DNA from: Duganella sp. sic0402
GTDB taxonomy: Bacteria; Pseudomonadota; Gammaproteobacteria; Burkholderiales; Burkholderiaceae_D
Assembly: GCF_019219065.1 (NCBI RefSeq)
Contig: NZ_JAHUWK010000003.1
Coordinates: forward strand, 62,001 to 126,000
DNA length: 64,000 nucleotides
Reading direction: 5' to 3'
The notes under the pieces were generated by a model, which had not been told where the DNA came from, made no database searches, and saw nothing but the letters and a program-made list of their open reading frames with translations. The position numbers and the translations under genes are program-made. This document shows, in pieces, positions 27,805 through 37,875 of the stretch (within the stretch, counting starts at the first letter, position 1; each line of letters starts with the position of its first letter).

Positions 27805-29568
27805 ATGAATTCCGCTACTATCCGAACGATGCTTGCCGCAACCTCGTTCGCAGTCCTTTCCGCATGCGGCGGCGGGAGCACCGAAAATGGTGCTAGCGTA
27901 AGCAATCAATCGAATCAACTGTTGGGTGGCACCGTCTCCAGCGATGAAGGCAGCCCGCTGGTCAGCAGCGCCGTGCGCCAAGTCATGGGAGGCACCACTG
28001 CCACCGCAGCCATGACGCCGTATGCTGCTTCGCGCTTCCTGGCGCAAGCAACCTTCGGCCCAACCGAAGCCACCATCAAAAATATGGTCGCCAGCGGTCC
28101 TGCCATCTGGATCACAGATCAGTTCGGCAAAGTACCAGGCTCCTATCTGGCCTATATGGATCAGCATGTCGCCGCCGGCGGCGTGCTGAGCCAATCCCAG
28201 TTCCACGAAATGTTCTGGAAACAAGCGGTTACCGGCAATGACCAGCTGCGTCAGCGCCTGACCCTGGCATTGTCGGAAATCTTCGTCATTTCCATGGACG
28301 ATCCCAACATCGCCGAACGTCTGCGCGGTGTGGGCAGCTACTACGATATGCTGGCGAACAATGCCTTCGGCAACTTCCGGACCCTGCTGCAATCGGTTGC
28401 CCTGCACCCGATGATGGGTGTGTATATGTCGCACCTGCGCAATCAGAAGGAATCGGCGACCCGTCTGCCTGACGAGAACTTCGCCCGTGAGGTCATGCAA
28501 TTGATGACCATCGGCCTGTACAAGCTGAATCAGGATGGCAGCCAGCAACTGGTCAACGGCAAGCCTGTCGATACGTACACCCATGATGATATCGTCGGCC
28601 TGTCCAAAGTCTTCACCGGCTGGAGCTTCTCTGGCCCGGACAAAAACGGCAACCGCTTCATGGGCACGATTAAAGATGCGGCCTGGGAAGTCACTCCGAT
28701 GCAGAACTACCCTGCATTCCACTCGACCAGCGAGCGTAAATTCCTCGGCGTCACCATCTCCGGCGCGACCACTGGCGAGGCGGATTTGAAAGTGGCACTG
28801 GACACCTTGTTCAACCATCCGAACGTCGGTCCGTTCATCGGCAAACAGCTGATCCAGCGTCTGGTCACCAGTAATCCAAGCCCAGCCTACATCAGCCGTG
28901 TTGCGGCAGCCTTTAACAATAACGGCGCAGGCGTACGCGGCGATATGAAAGCCCTGATCCGCGCTGTGCTGCTGGACCCGGAAGCACAAGGCAGCAGCGG
29001 TGCCGCCACCGAGAAAGTACGTGAGCCATTCGTCCGTATCGCTAACTGGATGCGCGCATTCAACGTGACCTCGACCTCGGGCCGTTATTTGTTGACCGCG
29101 CTGGATGATCCTATCAACGGCCTCGGCCAGGCGCCCATGCGTTCGCCGTCGGTCTTCAACTTCTTCCGTCCTGGCTACACGCCGCCGAACACGGCGATCT
29201 CCGAAGCCGGCGAAGTTGCGCCAGAAATGCAGATCATGTCCGAACCAACCTCGATCGGTTACGTCAACTATATGCAAAACGCAGTAGCATATGGTGTTGG
29301 CACCGGCTTTGACATCAAGCCGAACTACGCCAACGAACTGGCACTGGTCGCCACCCCGGAACAACTGGTGGAACGTGTCAATCTGCTGTTGCTGAATGGT
29401 TCGATGTCGGCCACCTTGCGCAGCCAAATGCTGACCGCGCTGAATTCGATCGTGCAACCAACCCCGACAAGCAGCAATGCCGATCTGGTTGCCAAGTTCA
29501 AGAATTATCGCGTCAACATGGCTGTCTACCTGGCGATGGTATCGCCTGAATACATCGTACAGAAATAA
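27805..29568 (+). CDS. DUF1800 family lipoprotein
   Basis: A 587-residue protein with a lipoprotein signal (SFAVLSACGGGS, acylated Cys at residue 21). The DUF1800 domain begins around ASRFLAQATFGPTEATIKNM and includes LPDENFAREVMQL and PFIGKQLIQRLVTSNPSP, features of the family. Function is not established; these genes almost always sit beside a DUF1501 gene. The pair is separated here by 10 bp and is preceded by an AAGGAA-like ribosome binding site. The lipid anchor suggests an envelope location. Confidence 0.88.
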   Translation: MNSATIRTMLAATSFAVLSACGGGSTENGASVSNQSNQLLGGTVSSDEGSPLVSSAVRQVMGGTTATAAMTPYAASRFLAQATFGPTEATIKNMVASGPAIWITDQFGKVPGSYLAYMDQHVAAGGVLSQSQFHEMFWKQAVTGNDQLRQRLTLALSEIFVISMDDPNIAERLRGVGSYYDMLANNAFGNFRTLLQSVALHPMMGVYMSHLRNQKESATRLPDENFAREVMQLMTIGLYKLNQDGSQQLVNGKPVDTYTHDDIVGLSKVFTGWSFSGPDKNGNRFMGTIKDAAWEVTPMQNYPAFHSTSERKFLGVTISGATTGEADLKVALDTLFNHPNVGPFIGKQLIQRLVTSNPSPAYISRVAAAFNNNGAGVRGDMKALIRAVLLDPEAQGSSGAATEKVREPFVRIANWMRAFNVTSTSGRYLLTALDDPINGLGQAPMRSPSVFNFFRPGYTPPNTAISEAGEVAPEMQIMSEPTSIGYVNYMQNAVAYGVGTGFDIKPNYANELALVATPEQLVERVNLLLLNGSMSATLRSQMLTALNSIVQPTPTSSNADLVAKFKNYRVNMAVYLAMVSPEYIVQK

Positions 29569-29578
29569 GGACTAGATC

Positions 29579-31018
29579 ATGAGCAAGCATCAATTCTCCC
29601 GACGCAATTTCCTGCAATCCATGCTGGCAGCTGCCGGCACCGCCACCACGCCGTTTGCGCTCAACCTGGCAGCGCTAGGCACGGCAGCCGCACAAAACGC
29701 CAATGACTACAAGGCACTGATTTGCTTGTACATGGCTGGCGGCAACGATGGCTTCAACACCGTTCTGGCAACCGATAGCGCTTCGTGGAACGAATATAAC
29801 CGCCTGCGCTCCACCGGCGACGCCGTCTCGATCGCACTGCCTGGTGTGGGCGCCAGCGGCGGCGTTTTGCCCATTACCTTGAAAACCCCACAAGGCGGCC
29901 GTACCTTTGCGCTGCACCCTAAGCTGGGTTCGGTAAAAGGCCTGTTTGACAGCGGCCGCGCCGCCATCATCGCCAACGTCGGCACGCTGATTCAGCCGAC
30001 CACCAAAGCACAGTACCTGGCCAACAGCGTTGCGCTGCCACCGAAGCTGTTCTCGCACAACGACCAGCAAGCGGTATGGCAGTCGAACGCACCGGAAGGC
30101 GGCGGCCTGGGCTGGGGCGGCCGCATGGGCGACTTGCTTGCTTCCTCCAACAGCAGCGCTACCTTCACCTGCATCTCCGCCGGTGGCAACGCGGTGTTCT
30201 TGACCGGCAAACAAATCCGCCAATTCCAGATCAGCACCTCGGGCCTGCCCCCGATGACCAATCTGAACACCTCGCTGTTTGGCGCTCCTGCTGCGTCCAA
30301 TCCTTTGCGCTCAGTCCTTACCGCCCAGGGTTCCAGCAAGTTCCAGAACGAAGCCGGCAAGATTAACAGCCGCGCCATCGACTCCCAGGCAGCGCTGTCG
30401 GCGGCGATGGCGCCATCCGGTGCCGGCGGCGTGCCAGCGCCTACGCCCTATATCAGCCAGCGTACCGGTGCGGCCACCACCAATCAGCTCGCGCTCCAGC
30501 TGCAAACCGTGGCGCGTATCATCGCCGGCCGTGGCGCACTGGGTGTCAAGCGCCAGGTGTTCTATGTCAACCTGGGCGGTTTTGATACGCATGATGGTCA
30601 AAAGCTGCAACAGGCTGATCTGATGGCGCGTCTGGACCACGCGGTGGCCTATTTCGATAGCGTCATGGCGACCCTGATGGGCACCGATATGCGCAAGCAG
30701 GTCACGCTGTTCACCGCCTCTGATTTCGGCCGTACCTTCGTGACCAATGGCGACGGTACTGACCACGGCTGGGGCTCGCACCACTTTGTCTTCGGTGGCG
30801 CAGTGAATGGCCAGAATATGTACGGCGCCTACCCTGTGACCGGCATCAACCACGACCTGGATATCGGTTCCGGTGCGCTGCTGCCAACCACGTCGGTGGA
30901 CCAATATGGCGCGACACTGGCCAGCTGGTTCGGCGTTCCCGATAATCAGCTGGGTACCGTCTTCCCGAATATCGGCAATTTCAGCACCCGTAATCTGGGC
31001 TTCATGGCCGCAGCCTAA
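29579..31018 (+). CDS. DUF1501 family protein, Tat-exported
   Basis: A 479-residue protein with a twin-arginine signal (FSRRNFLQSMLAAAG, cleaved near AAAQN). The DUF1501 domain, related to the alkaline phosphatase/sulfatase fold, shows ALICLYMAGGNDGFNTVL at its start, YVNLGGFDTHDGQ in the middle and LFTASDFGRTF and NGDGTDHGWGSHHFVFGG near the end. The conserved Asp/His residues suggest a metal site. It is co-transcribed with the DUF1800 lipoprotein and ends at a strong terminator. The substrate is unknown. Confidence 0.9.
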   Translation: MSKHQFSRRNFLQSMLAAAGTATTPFALNLAALGTAAAQNANDYKALICLYMAGGNDGFNTVLATDSASWNEYNRLRSTGDAVSIALPGVGASGGVLPITLKTPQGGRTFALHPKLGSVKGLFDSGRAAIIANVGTLIQPTTKAQYLANSVALPPKLFSHNDQQAVWQSNAPEGGGLGWGGRMGDLLASSNSSATFTCISAGGNAVFLTGKQIRQFQISTSGLPPMTNLNTSLFGAPAASNPLRSVLTAQGSSKFQNEAGKINSRAIDSQAALSAAMAPSGAGGVPAPTPYISQRTGAATTNQLALQLQTVARIIAGRGALGVKRQVFYVNLGGFDTHDGQKLQQADLMARLDHAVAYFDSVMATLMGTDMRKQVTLFTASDFGRTFVTNGDGTDHGWGSHHFVFGGAVNGQNMYGAYPVTGINHDLDIGSGALLPTTSVDQYGATLASWFGVPDNQLGTVFPNIGNFSTRNLGFMAAA

Positions 31019-31032
31019 AGCGGCGGCAAGCG

Positions 31033-31060
31033 ACGGCGACCGGCAGGTCGCCGTTTTTTT
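31033..31060 (+). terminator. Rho-independent terminator after the DUF1800/DUF1501 pair
   Basis: Perfect 9-bp stem ACGGCGACC/GGTCGCCGT with a GGCA loop, followed by seven T. It overlaps the stop codon of the convergent RidA gene. Confidence 0.85.
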
Positions 31061-31451
31061 ATGGGACGACTGCCGTCACCTCAATTTCTACTCTTGCGCG
31101 ATCCTCGACCAGCGCCGCCACCTGCACCGCCGTCATGGCCGGATAATGGGCGCCGATGATCTCGCGGTAAGCGGCGCCGACTTCCTTGTAGGCCGCCACG
31201 TATTCATCTTTATCCAGCACATACCAGGTCATGCGCACGATGTGCTCGGGACGCGCGCCGGCTTCGGCCAGCACCTCGACGATATTGCGCAGCGCCTGCC
31301 GCACCTGGCTGGCAAAGTCGTCGGTGTGGAATACGCCCTGTCCGTCCCAGCCTATCATGCCGCTGACGAACACCATCCGGCCGCTGGCGGCCACGCCGTT
31401 GGCATAGCCGCGCGGACGCGCCCAGCCTGGCGGTTGCAATATCTCCATCAT
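31059..31451 (-). CDS. RidA family protein (Rid/YjgF/UK114)
   Basis: A 130-residue member of the RidA superfamily, which hydrolyses reactive enamines and imines. It shows [13 protein letters not shown] near residue 27 and, near the C-terminus, [14 protein letters not shown], whose Arg corresponds to the substrate-binding arginine of active RidA proteins. Its start overlaps the acyl-CoA dehydrogenase stop (ATGA), so it is the last gene of the aromatic operon. The ring-reduction product of 2-aminobenzoyl-CoA is an enamine, so a dedicated deaminase would be logical here; that link is inference. Confidence 0.85.
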   Translation of the reverse strand: MMEILQPPGWARPRGYANGVAASGRMVFVSGMIGWDGQGVFHTDDFASQVRQALRNIVEVLAEAGARPEHIVRMTWYVLDKDEYVAAYKEVGAAYREIIGAHYPAMTAVQVAALVEDRARVEIEVTAVVP

Positions 31452-32608
31452 GTCTCCTTCAGCAGCTCGCGCGCGATGATCAGTTGCTGGACCTCGGTCG
31501 CACCTTCATAGATACGCAGCGCGCGGATCTCGCGGTACAGGCTTTCCACGACCTGTCCACTGACCACGCCCAGGCCGCCGAACATCTGCAAGGCCGCGTC
31601 GATCACCTGCTGCGCGGTTTCAGTGGCGTGCAGCTTGGCCATCGCCGCTTCCTTGGTTACTTTGCCGCCCTGATCGCGCTGCCACGCTGCGCGGTAGGTC
31701 AGCAATGCGGACGTGTCAATGCCGGTCGCCATCTGGGCCAGCCTGGCCTGCGTCAGCTGGAAGTCGGCCAGCACCTGGCCAAACATCTGCCGCTGCGTGG
31801 CGCGCGCCAGCGCCTCATCCAGCGCGCGGCGCGCGAAGCCCAGCGCGGCTGCCGCCACCGACGTACGGAACACATCCAGCGTCGCCATCGCCACCTTGAA
31901 GCCCTGCCCCGCTTCGCCCAGCCGCTGGCTTGCCGGCACCCGGCAGTCGCTGAACTCCAGGCGCGCCAGCGGATGCGGGGCGATCACATTGATGCGCTCA
32001 GCGATCCGCAAGCCCGGCGTGCCGGCGTCGACGATGAAGGCACTGATGCCGCGCGCGCCGGGCTGCTCGCCGGTGCGTGCGAACACCACGTAGAAGTCTG
32101 CGATGCCGCCGTTGGAGATCCATGTCTTCTCGCCATTCAGCAGGTAGTCGTCGCCGTCGCGCAGTGCCGCACACTGCATGGCGGCGACATCCGAGCCAGC
32201 TTGCGGCTCGGACAGCGCAAACGCCGCAATCGCATCGCCACGCGCCACGCGCGGCAGGTAGGCGGCGCGGTTGGCCTCGCTGCCGAACAGGCTGATCGCG
32301 CCGGAGCCCAGGCCCTGCATCGCAAACGCGAAATCGGCCAGGCCGTTATGCCGCGCCAGTGTTTCGCGTATCAGGCAGATGGCGCGGGTATCGATGCTGT
32401 CGCCCGCGCCGCCGTACTGCGTGCCGGCGATCGCATGCCGCAGCCAGCCCGCGTCGCCCAGCTGGCGTACTAGCTGCCGGCACGCTGCATCCACATCGTC
32501 AGCGTGCGCGCCGCTGACATGCTGCGCGGCCCACGCGTCCAGCGCCTGCTCCAGCGCCGCGTGGCGCGCTTCAAAGAATGGCCACGCCAGATAATTCTTG
32601 TCGCTCAT
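31448..32608 (-). CDS. Acyl-CoA dehydrogenase
   Basis: A 386-residue FAD enzyme of the acyl-CoA dehydrogenase family, oxidising an acyl-CoA at the alpha-beta position. Segments [15 protein letters not shown] and [19 protein letters not shown] bind flavin and substrate. The C-terminal [20 protein letters not shown] carries the likely catalytic Glu of the family. The start ATG overlaps the enoyl-CoA hydratase stop (TGATG). In this operon it probably acts in beta-oxidation-like breakdown after ring opening. Confidence 0.9.
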   Translation of the reverse strand: MSDKNYLAWPFFEARHAALEQALDAWAAQHVSGAHADDVDAACRQLVRQLGDAGWLRHAIAGTQYGGAGDSIDTRAICLIRETLARHNGLADFAFAMQGLGSGAISLFGSEANRAAYLPRVARGDAIAAFALSEPQAGSDVAAMQCAALRDGDDYLLNGEKTWISNGGIADFYVVFARTGEQPGARGISAFIVDAGTPGLRIAERINVIAPHPLARLEFSDCRVPASQRLGEAGQGFKVAMATLDVFRTSVAAAALGFARRALDEALARATQRQMFGQVLADFQLTQARLAQMATGIDTSALLTYRAAWQRDQGGKVTKEAAMAKLHATETAQQVIDAALQMFGGLGVVSGQVVESLYREIRALRIYEGATEVQQLIIARELLKET

Positions 32609-33462
32609 CAGTCGCCTTCAAATTGCGGTTTTTGCTTGGCTACGAAAGCATGATAGGCACGGTGAAAATCATTGGTCGCCATGCAGATCGCCTGAGCCTG
32701 CGCCTCGGCTTCGATAGCTTCGTCCACGCCCATATTCCATTCCTGCTGCAGCATTTTCTTGGTCATGCCATGCGCGAAGCCTGGGCCGTCGGCCAGCCCT
32801 TGCGCAAAGGCGCGCGCAGCGTCCAGCAGCGCTTCCGCTGTTTGTACGCTATTGAAGAAGCCCCAGCGCTCTGCCTCGTCACCGGACATCGAGCGCCCGG
32901 TGTACAGCAGCTCCGCCGCGCGACCCTGGCCGATCACGCGTGGCAGCAGCGAACAGGCGCCCATGTCGGCGCCGGCCAAGCCCACGCGCGTGAACAGGAA
33001 GGCGGTCTTGCTGCGGGCCGTGCCCAGCCGGATATCCGAGGCCAGTGCCAGCATCGCGCCAGCACCGGCACACACGCCGTCCACTGCCGCGATGATCGGC
33101 TGCGGGCAGTGGCGCATGGCTTTTACCAGGTCGCCGGTCATGCGCGTGAACGCCAGCATGCCGGGCATATCCAGCCTGGTCAGCGGTCCGATGATGTCAT
33201 GCACGTCGCCGCCAGAACAGAAATTATCGCCCGCGCCGGCCAGCACCACCGCCTTGATGTCGTCCGCGTAAGCCAGCGCGCGGAACAGATCGCGCAGCTC
33301 GGCATACGATTCAAACGTCAGCGGATTTTTACGCTCGGGGCGATTCAAGGTCAGCGTGGCGACGCCGTCGCTGGCCTCAAACAGGAAGTGGCTGGCCTGA
33401 TAGCCGGCCAGCGATGTACGGTTGCCGGGCAATTGCTGCGGCTCGCCTGGAAGGTATCTCAT
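32608..33462 (-). CDS. Enoyl-CoA hydratase/isomerase family protein
   Basis: A 284-residue crotonase-fold protein. The oxyanion-hole segments are [16 protein letters not shown] and [21 protein letters not shown], and the downstream [14 protein letters not shown] helix is usual for the family. Its ATG overlaps the stop of the MarR regulator by 4 bp and its own stop overlaps the dehydrogenase start. Within a 2-aminobenzoyl-CoA type pathway it could hydrate or hydrolyse the reduced ring product. Confidence 0.88.
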   Translation of the reverse strand: MRYLPGEPQQLPGNRTSLAGYQASHFLFEASDGVATLTLNRPERKNPLTFESYAELRDLFRALAYADDIKAVVLAGAGDNFCSGGDVHDIIGPLTRLDMPGMLAFTRMTGDLVKAMRHCPQPIIAAVDGVCAGAGAMLALASDIRLGTARSKTAFLFTRVGLAGADMGACSLLPRVIGQGRAAELLYTGRSMSGDEAERWGFFNSVQTAEALLDAARAFAQGLADGPGFAHGMTKKMLQQEWNMGVDEAIEAEAQAQAICMATNDFHRAYHAFVAKQKPQFEGD

Positions 33463-33941
33463 GGTTCCGTCCTCAACTTGTGCTTCATGTCCGACAGCAG
33501 GGCAATCAGCTGTGCCTTGTCGTCGCCGGATACATCCTGCAGCAGCTCGGCGATCCAGCCTTCATGTACTGCCGCCATGGTGGCAAAGGCCTTGCGGCCG
33601 GCGGCGGTCAGCTTGACGCTGTAGGCGCGGCCGTCTTTCGGATCGGGCACGCGCACCACCAGCTTTTCCTGCTCCAGCTGATCGGTGATGCCGGTGATAT
33701 TGCCGCCGGTGACCATCATGCGCTTGGACAGCTCCCCCATGCGCAGCCCTTGCGGATGGCGCTCCAGCTGCGCCATCAGATCGAAGCGCGGCAGCGTGAT
33801 GCCAAAGGTGGCGCGCAGCCGGCTGCGGATCTCGTTCTCGATCTTGACCGTGCACGACAACATCCGCAGCCACAGCTTCAGCGACTGGTGATGGTCTTGC
33901 GTTAATCGGCTGGCCAGGTCCAGCTGTTCTTCATCTTCCAT
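33459..33941 (-). CDS. MarR family transcriptional regulator
   Basis: A 160-residue winged-helix regulator starting [23 protein letters not shown]-binding elements include [36 protein letters not shown] and wing residues [17 protein letters not shown] at 33941 was chosen because GGAAAGAA precedes it; it overlaps the end of the monooxygenase gene by 11 bp. MarR proteins in aromatic-CoA operons usually repress until a CoA thioester binds. The palindrome at 37828-37849 upstream of the operon is its likely operator. Confidence 0.88.
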   Translation of the reverse strand: MEDEEQLDLASRLTQDHHQSLKLWLRMLSCTVKIENEIRSRLRATFGITLPRFDLMAQLERHPQGLRMGELSKRMMVTGGNITGITDQLEQEKLVVRVPDPKDGRAYSVKLTAAGRKAFATMAAVHEGWIAELLQDVSGDDKAQLIALLSDMKHKLRTEP

Positions 33942-36186
33942 GATTTCTTTCCAGTTGTTGTTTGCCCGCCAGGTACTGCCTGGGCCAGGCGATAGCCTTG
34001 TAACCAATACGCGCCGCTTCGGTCAGTGTCCAGGCTGGATTGGCCAGGTGTGGACGTCCCACCGCGCACAAATCGGCGCGGCCGGCGGCAATAATGCTGT
34101 TGGCGTGGTCCGCCTCGTAGATCGAACCGACCGCGATGGCGCCGATCCCGGCCTCGTTGCGGACACGGTCCGCGAACGGCGTCTGGAACATGCGGCCATA
34201 GACCGGCTTTTCCTGTTTGCTGACCTGCCCCGACGAGCAGTCGATCATGTCCGCGCCGGCCGCCTTGAACAGACGCGCGATCCGCACCGCGTCATCCGGC
34301 GTAATACCGCCTTCCACCCAGTCGTGCGCGGAGATGCGCACGCTCATCGGCTTGTGCGACGGCCACGCCGCGCGCATCGCCGCGAACACGCGCAGCGGAT
34401 AGCGGCAGCGGTTTTCCAGGCTGCCGCCATACTCGTCGCCGCGCTGATTGGTCAGCGGCGAAATAAAGGACGACAGCAGATAGCCGTGTGCGCAATGCAG
34501 CTCCAGCCAGTCGAAGCCGGCGTCGTTGGCGGCCAGCGTGGCGTGCACGAAGTCGGCTTGCACGCGCGCCATTTCCGCCGCTGTCATCGGGTGCGCGGAT
34601 TGCGACACGCCGGCCAGGTACTGCTGTGCGGACGCCGATATCAGCGGCCAGTTGCCGCTGTCCAGCGGCTGGTCGATGCCGTCCCACATCGCCCGTGTCG
34701 AGCCTTTGGCGCCGGCGTGGCCCAGCTGGACGCCTATGGCAGCGTCACTATGCTGGTGCACAAAATCGACTATGCGCTTCCAGGCCACCGTGTGCTCCGG
34801 CGCGTACAGGCCGGGACAGAATGGCGTGATGCGCGCGTCGGCTGACACGCAGGTCATTTCGGCCAGTACCAGCGCCGCGCCACCCAGCGCGCGCGCGCCC
34901 AGATGGGCCAGGTGATAGTCGCCTACCGTGCCATCCACGGCACTGTACTGCGCCATCGGTGATACCACGATGCGGTTCTTCAGCGTCAGGCCGCGCACGG
35001 TATAGGGTGTAAACATCGGCGGCGTGCTGGCGCCACCGGCGAACCAGCGTTCGTAATCAGCCACGTAGCCGGGATCACGCAGGCGCAGGTTTTCGTGCGA
35101 CAGGCGCTGGCTGCGCGTCAGCATGGAATATGCGAACTGCGGCGCTTCCATGGCGGTATAGCGCTCGACGTTCTCGAACCACTCCATCGAATTGCGCGCG
35201 GCGTTTTGCAGCTTCAATACCTCAACCGAGCGCGCGGCCTGATACCCATCCAGCGCGGCGGCCAGGTCTGGCTCGCGCGCGAAGCAGCGCGCCAGTTCGA
35301 TCGCGTCTTCCAGGGCCAGCTTGGTGCCGGAGCCGATCGAGTAATGCGCCGTGTGGGCGGCGTCGCCCATCAGCACCACCGGCACCGCACCGTTCCAATG
35401 CACCCAGCGTTCGCAGACGATGCGCGGGAACTTGATCCACATGGCCGCGCCGCGCAGGTGCGACGCGTTGGACATCAGCTTGTGGCCATCCAGCTGGTCG
35501 GCAAACAGCTGCTCGCAGAAGGCGATCGATTCTTCCTGGCTCATCGCCTCCAGGCCCGCCGCGCGCCATACATGCTCCGGCGTCTCGACGATGAAGGTGG
35601 ACGTGCCGGCGTCGTACTGGTAGATGTGGGCCTGGAACCAGCCGTGCTCCGTCTGTTTGAATGCAAAGGTGAAGGCGTCAAACTTCTTGTGCGTGCCCAG
35701 CCACACGAAGCGGCAATGGCGCTGTTCGATCTGCGGCTGGTAGCTGTCCGCATAGCGCGTGCGCAGGCGGCTGTTCAGGCCATCGGCAGCGATCACCAGG
35801 TCGGCGTCGTCGTGCTGTTCCTCAGTCGCCTCGGTTTCAAACACCAGTTGCACGCCCAGTTCCTCGCAACGGTGCTGCAGGATGTTGAGCAAATGCTTGC
35901 GTCCTATACCGCAGAAACCATGGCCGCCGGATGTCACCTTCTGGCCCCTGAAGAAGACATCGATGTCATCCCAGTGGTTGAAGGACGCCTCGATGGCTTG
36001 CGCGGTCGGCGCGTCCGCCTCCATCAGATTGCCCAGCGTCTGATCGGAAAACACCACGCCCCAGCCAAACGTATCGTAGGGGCGATTGCGCTCCACCACC
36101 ATGATCTGATGGGACGGGTTCTGCTTCTTCATCAGCAGCGCGAAGTACAGGCCCGCCGGGCCGCCGCCTATGCAAATTATCTTCAT
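33931..36186 (-). CDS. Fused FAD monooxygenase / old-yellow-enzyme reductase (2-aminobenzoyl-CoA monooxygenase/reductase or salicylyl-CoA 5-hydroxylase type)
   Basis: A 751-residue two-domain flavoenzyme. Residues 1-380 are a salicylate-hydroxylase-like FAD domain ([32 protein letters not shown]). Residues 390-745 are an old-yellow-enzyme barrel ([54 protein letters not shown]). This fusion is known for 2-aminobenzoyl-CoA monooxygenase/reductase of Azoarcus evansii, which hydroxylates and then reduces the CoA-activated ring; related proteins are labelled salicylyl-CoA 5-hydroxylase. It follows the CoA ligase with a 1-bp gap, supporting an aminobenzoate or hydroxybenzoate substrate. Confidence 0.88.
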   Translation of the reverse strand: MKIICIGGGPAGLYFALLMKKQNPSHQIMVVERNRPYDTFGWGVVFSDQTLGNLMEADAPTAQAIEASFNHWDDIDVFFRGQKVTSGGHGFCGIGRKHLLNILQHRCEELGVQLVFETEATEEQHDDADLVIAADGLNSRLRTRYADSYQPQIEQRHCRFVWLGTHKKFDAFTFAFKQTEHGWFQAHIYQYDAGTSTFIVETPEHVWRAAGLEAMSQEESIAFCEQLFADQLDGHKLMSNASHLRGAAMWIKFPRIVCERWVHWNGAVPVVLMGDAAHTAHYSIGSGTKLALEDAIELARCFAREPDLAAALDGYQAARSVEVLKLQNAARNSMEWFENVERYTAMEAPQFAYSMLTRSQRLSHENLRLRDPGYVADYERWFAGGASTPPMFTPYTVRGLTLKNRIVVSPMAQYSAVDGTVGDYHLAHLGARALGGAALVLAEMTCVSADARITPFCPGLYAPEHTVAWKRIVDFVHQHSDAAIGVQLGHAGAKGSTRAMWDGIDQPLDSGNWPLISASAQQYLAGVSQSAHPMTAAEMARVQADFVHATLAANDAGFDWLELHCAHGYLLSSFISPLTNQRGDEYGGSLENRCRYPLRVFAAMRAAWPSHKPMSVRISAHDWVEGGITPDDAVRIARLFKAAGADMIDCSSGQVSKQEKPVYGRMFQTPFADRVRNEAGIGAIAVGSIYEADHANSIIAAGRADLCAVGRPHLANPAWTLTEAARIGYKAIAWPRQYLAGKQQLERNHGR

Positions 36187-36187
36187 A

Positions 36188-37783
36188 TCATTCCGTGCGC
36201 AGTTTGAAGCGTTGCAGCTTGCCGGTTTCAGTACGCGGCAAGGCGTTCAGGAATTTGATCGAGCGCGGATACTTGTATGGCGCGATCTGCTCCTTGACGA
36301 ATTCCTGCAACTGCGCCACCAGTTCCTCCGACGCATGGTGACCGCCGCGCAGCACCACATGCGCCTCCACGATCTGTCCGCGCTCCTCGTCCGCCTTGCC
36401 GATCACGCCGCACTCCGCCACTGCCGGATGGCGCAGCAGCACGTCTTCGACCTCCGGCCCGGCGATGTTGTAGCCGGCCGAGATAATCATATCGTCGGTG
36501 CGCGAACGGTAGTAGAAGTAGCCATCCGCGTCCATCTCGTAGGCGTCGCCGGTCAGGTTCCAGCCATCCAGCACATACTCGCGCTGGCGTTCGTCGGCCA
36601 GGTAGCGGCAGCCGGTCGGGCCTTTGACGGCCAGCCGCCCGATCACGCCCGGCCCCACTGGCCTGCCCTGGAAATCCAGAATACAGGCCTGATAGCCGGG
36701 CACCGGCTTGCCGGTGGCACCGGGCCGTACCTGGTCGCCGGCGGCGGAAATGAAAATGTGCAGCAGCTCGGTCGCGCCTATGCCGTCGATCATCTGCAAG
36801 CCGCTGGCCTGGCGCCAGCTTTCGCGCGTGGCCACCGGCAGCACCTCGCCGGCCGACACCGTCTTCTGCAAGCTGGAGAGGTCGAATTGCGCGGCCAGCG
36901 CCGCCATCTGGCGATAGAAGGTCGGCGCGGTAAAGCACACGCTGGCGCGATGCGTCTCGATGGCTTTCAGCAGCGTCTCAGGCGTCAGCTTTTCCAGCAG
37001 CACGGCGGTCGCGCCCACGCGCAAGGGGAATAGCAGCAAGCCGCCCAGGCCAAAGGTAAAGGCCAGCGGCGGCGTGCCGATGAACACATCGCTGCGCTGC
37101 GACTCCAGCACCGAGCGCGGGAAGCAGTCGCAGATCGCCATCACATCACGATGGAAATGCATGGTGCCTTTGGGGATGCCGGTAGTGCCGGAAGTGAAAC
37201 TGATCAGGCAAACATCGTCCGCCGCCGTATCGACCGCCTCAAACTCCGCCGGCTGCGCGTCCAGCGCCGCTTCCAGTTCGCTGAACCACAGCGTATTGGC
37301 GCGCGCGCCAGCCGGCTGTTCGGCCGCCTCCATTTCATCGCGCAGGTTGTCGGCGCACAGCACCGCGTTGACCTGCGCCTTGCCGGCAACGGCGCCCAGC
37401 TCGCGTGCGCGCAGCAGCGGCATGGTCGGCACGGCGATCAGTCCGGCCTTGATCACCGCCAGGATGCAGGCCGCCATCATCGGACTATTCGCGCCGCGCA
37501 GCAGCACGCGGTTGCCCGCTTCCAGCCGCATCGAATCGCGCAGCACATGGGCGATGCGATTGATCCGCTGCTGCAACTGGGCGTAACTCCACTCCTGCTG
37601 CGCGCCGCGCAGCGCCACGCGCTCCGGCGCACAGCCGTCCAGCAGCATGGCCACGCAGTTCAGGCGCGCCGGGTATTGCAGCTCCGGGAGTCCAAAGCAA
37701 AGCTCGGGCCATAGTTCACGCGGCGGCAAATGCGCGCGGGCGAAATGGTCGGTGTAGGCGCTGGTTGTGAGAGATTGGTTCAT
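36188..37783 (-). CDS. 2-aminobenzoate/benzoate-type CoA ligase
   Basis: A 531-residue AMP-forming acyl-CoA synthetase. The AMP-binding P-loop is [16 protein letters not shown]. Later motifs are [38 protein letters not shown] and the C-terminal [13 protein letters not shown] with the adenylation lysine. Overall length and motifs match benzoate/2-aminobenzoate-CoA ligases. It is the first gene of the aromatic operon and activates the acid for the following monooxygenase/reductase. The candidate MarR operator lies 45 bp upstream of its start. Confidence 0.88.
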   Translation of the reverse strand: MNQSLTTSAYTDHFARAHLPPRELWPELCFGLPELQYPARLNCVAMLLDGCAPERVALRGAQQEWSYAQLQQRINRIAHVLRDSMRLEAGNRVLLRGANSPMMAACILAVIKAGLIAVPTMPLLRARELGAVAGKAQVNAVLCADNLRDEMEAAEQPAGARANTLWFSELEAALDAQPAEFEAVDTAADDVCLISFTSGTTGIPKGTMHFHRDVMAICDCFPRSVLESQRSDVFIGTPPLAFTFGLGGLLLFPLRVGATAVLLEKLTPETLLKAIETHRASVCFTAPTFYRQMAALAAQFDLSSLQKTVSAGEVLPVATRESWRQASGLQMIDGIGATELLHIFISAAGDQVRPGATGKPVPGYQACILDFQGRPVGPGVIGRLAVKGPTGCRYLADERQREYVLDGWNLTGDAYEMDADGYFYYRSRTDDMIISAGYNIAGPEVEDVLLRHPAVAECGVIGKADEERGQIVEAHVVLRGGHHASEELVAQLQEFVKEQIAPYKYPRSIKFLNALPRTETGKLQRFKLRTE

Positions 37784-37827
37784 GATCGCCTTGAGGTTGA
37801 AAGTCGACGGGCATCCACGGCAGCGCA

Positions 37828-37849
37828 GATACTTTAAACTTAAACTATC
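37828..37849. promoter_or_regulatory. Candidate MarR operator for the aromatic-CoA operon
   Basis: A 22-bp AT-rich inverted repeat, arms GATACTTTAA and TTAAACTATC around AC, with 9 of 10 arm positions paired. It lies 45 bp upstream of the CoA ligase start in a GC-rich genome, and a MarR gene is third in the operon. Confidence 0.6.
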
Positions 37850-37875
37850 TCAACATCAAGTGGTTCTTGGTTTGG

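Noticed and set aside
27775..29457. 560-residue minus-strand frame
   Set aside because: Antisense to the DUF1800 gene, which has a signal peptide and family motifs.
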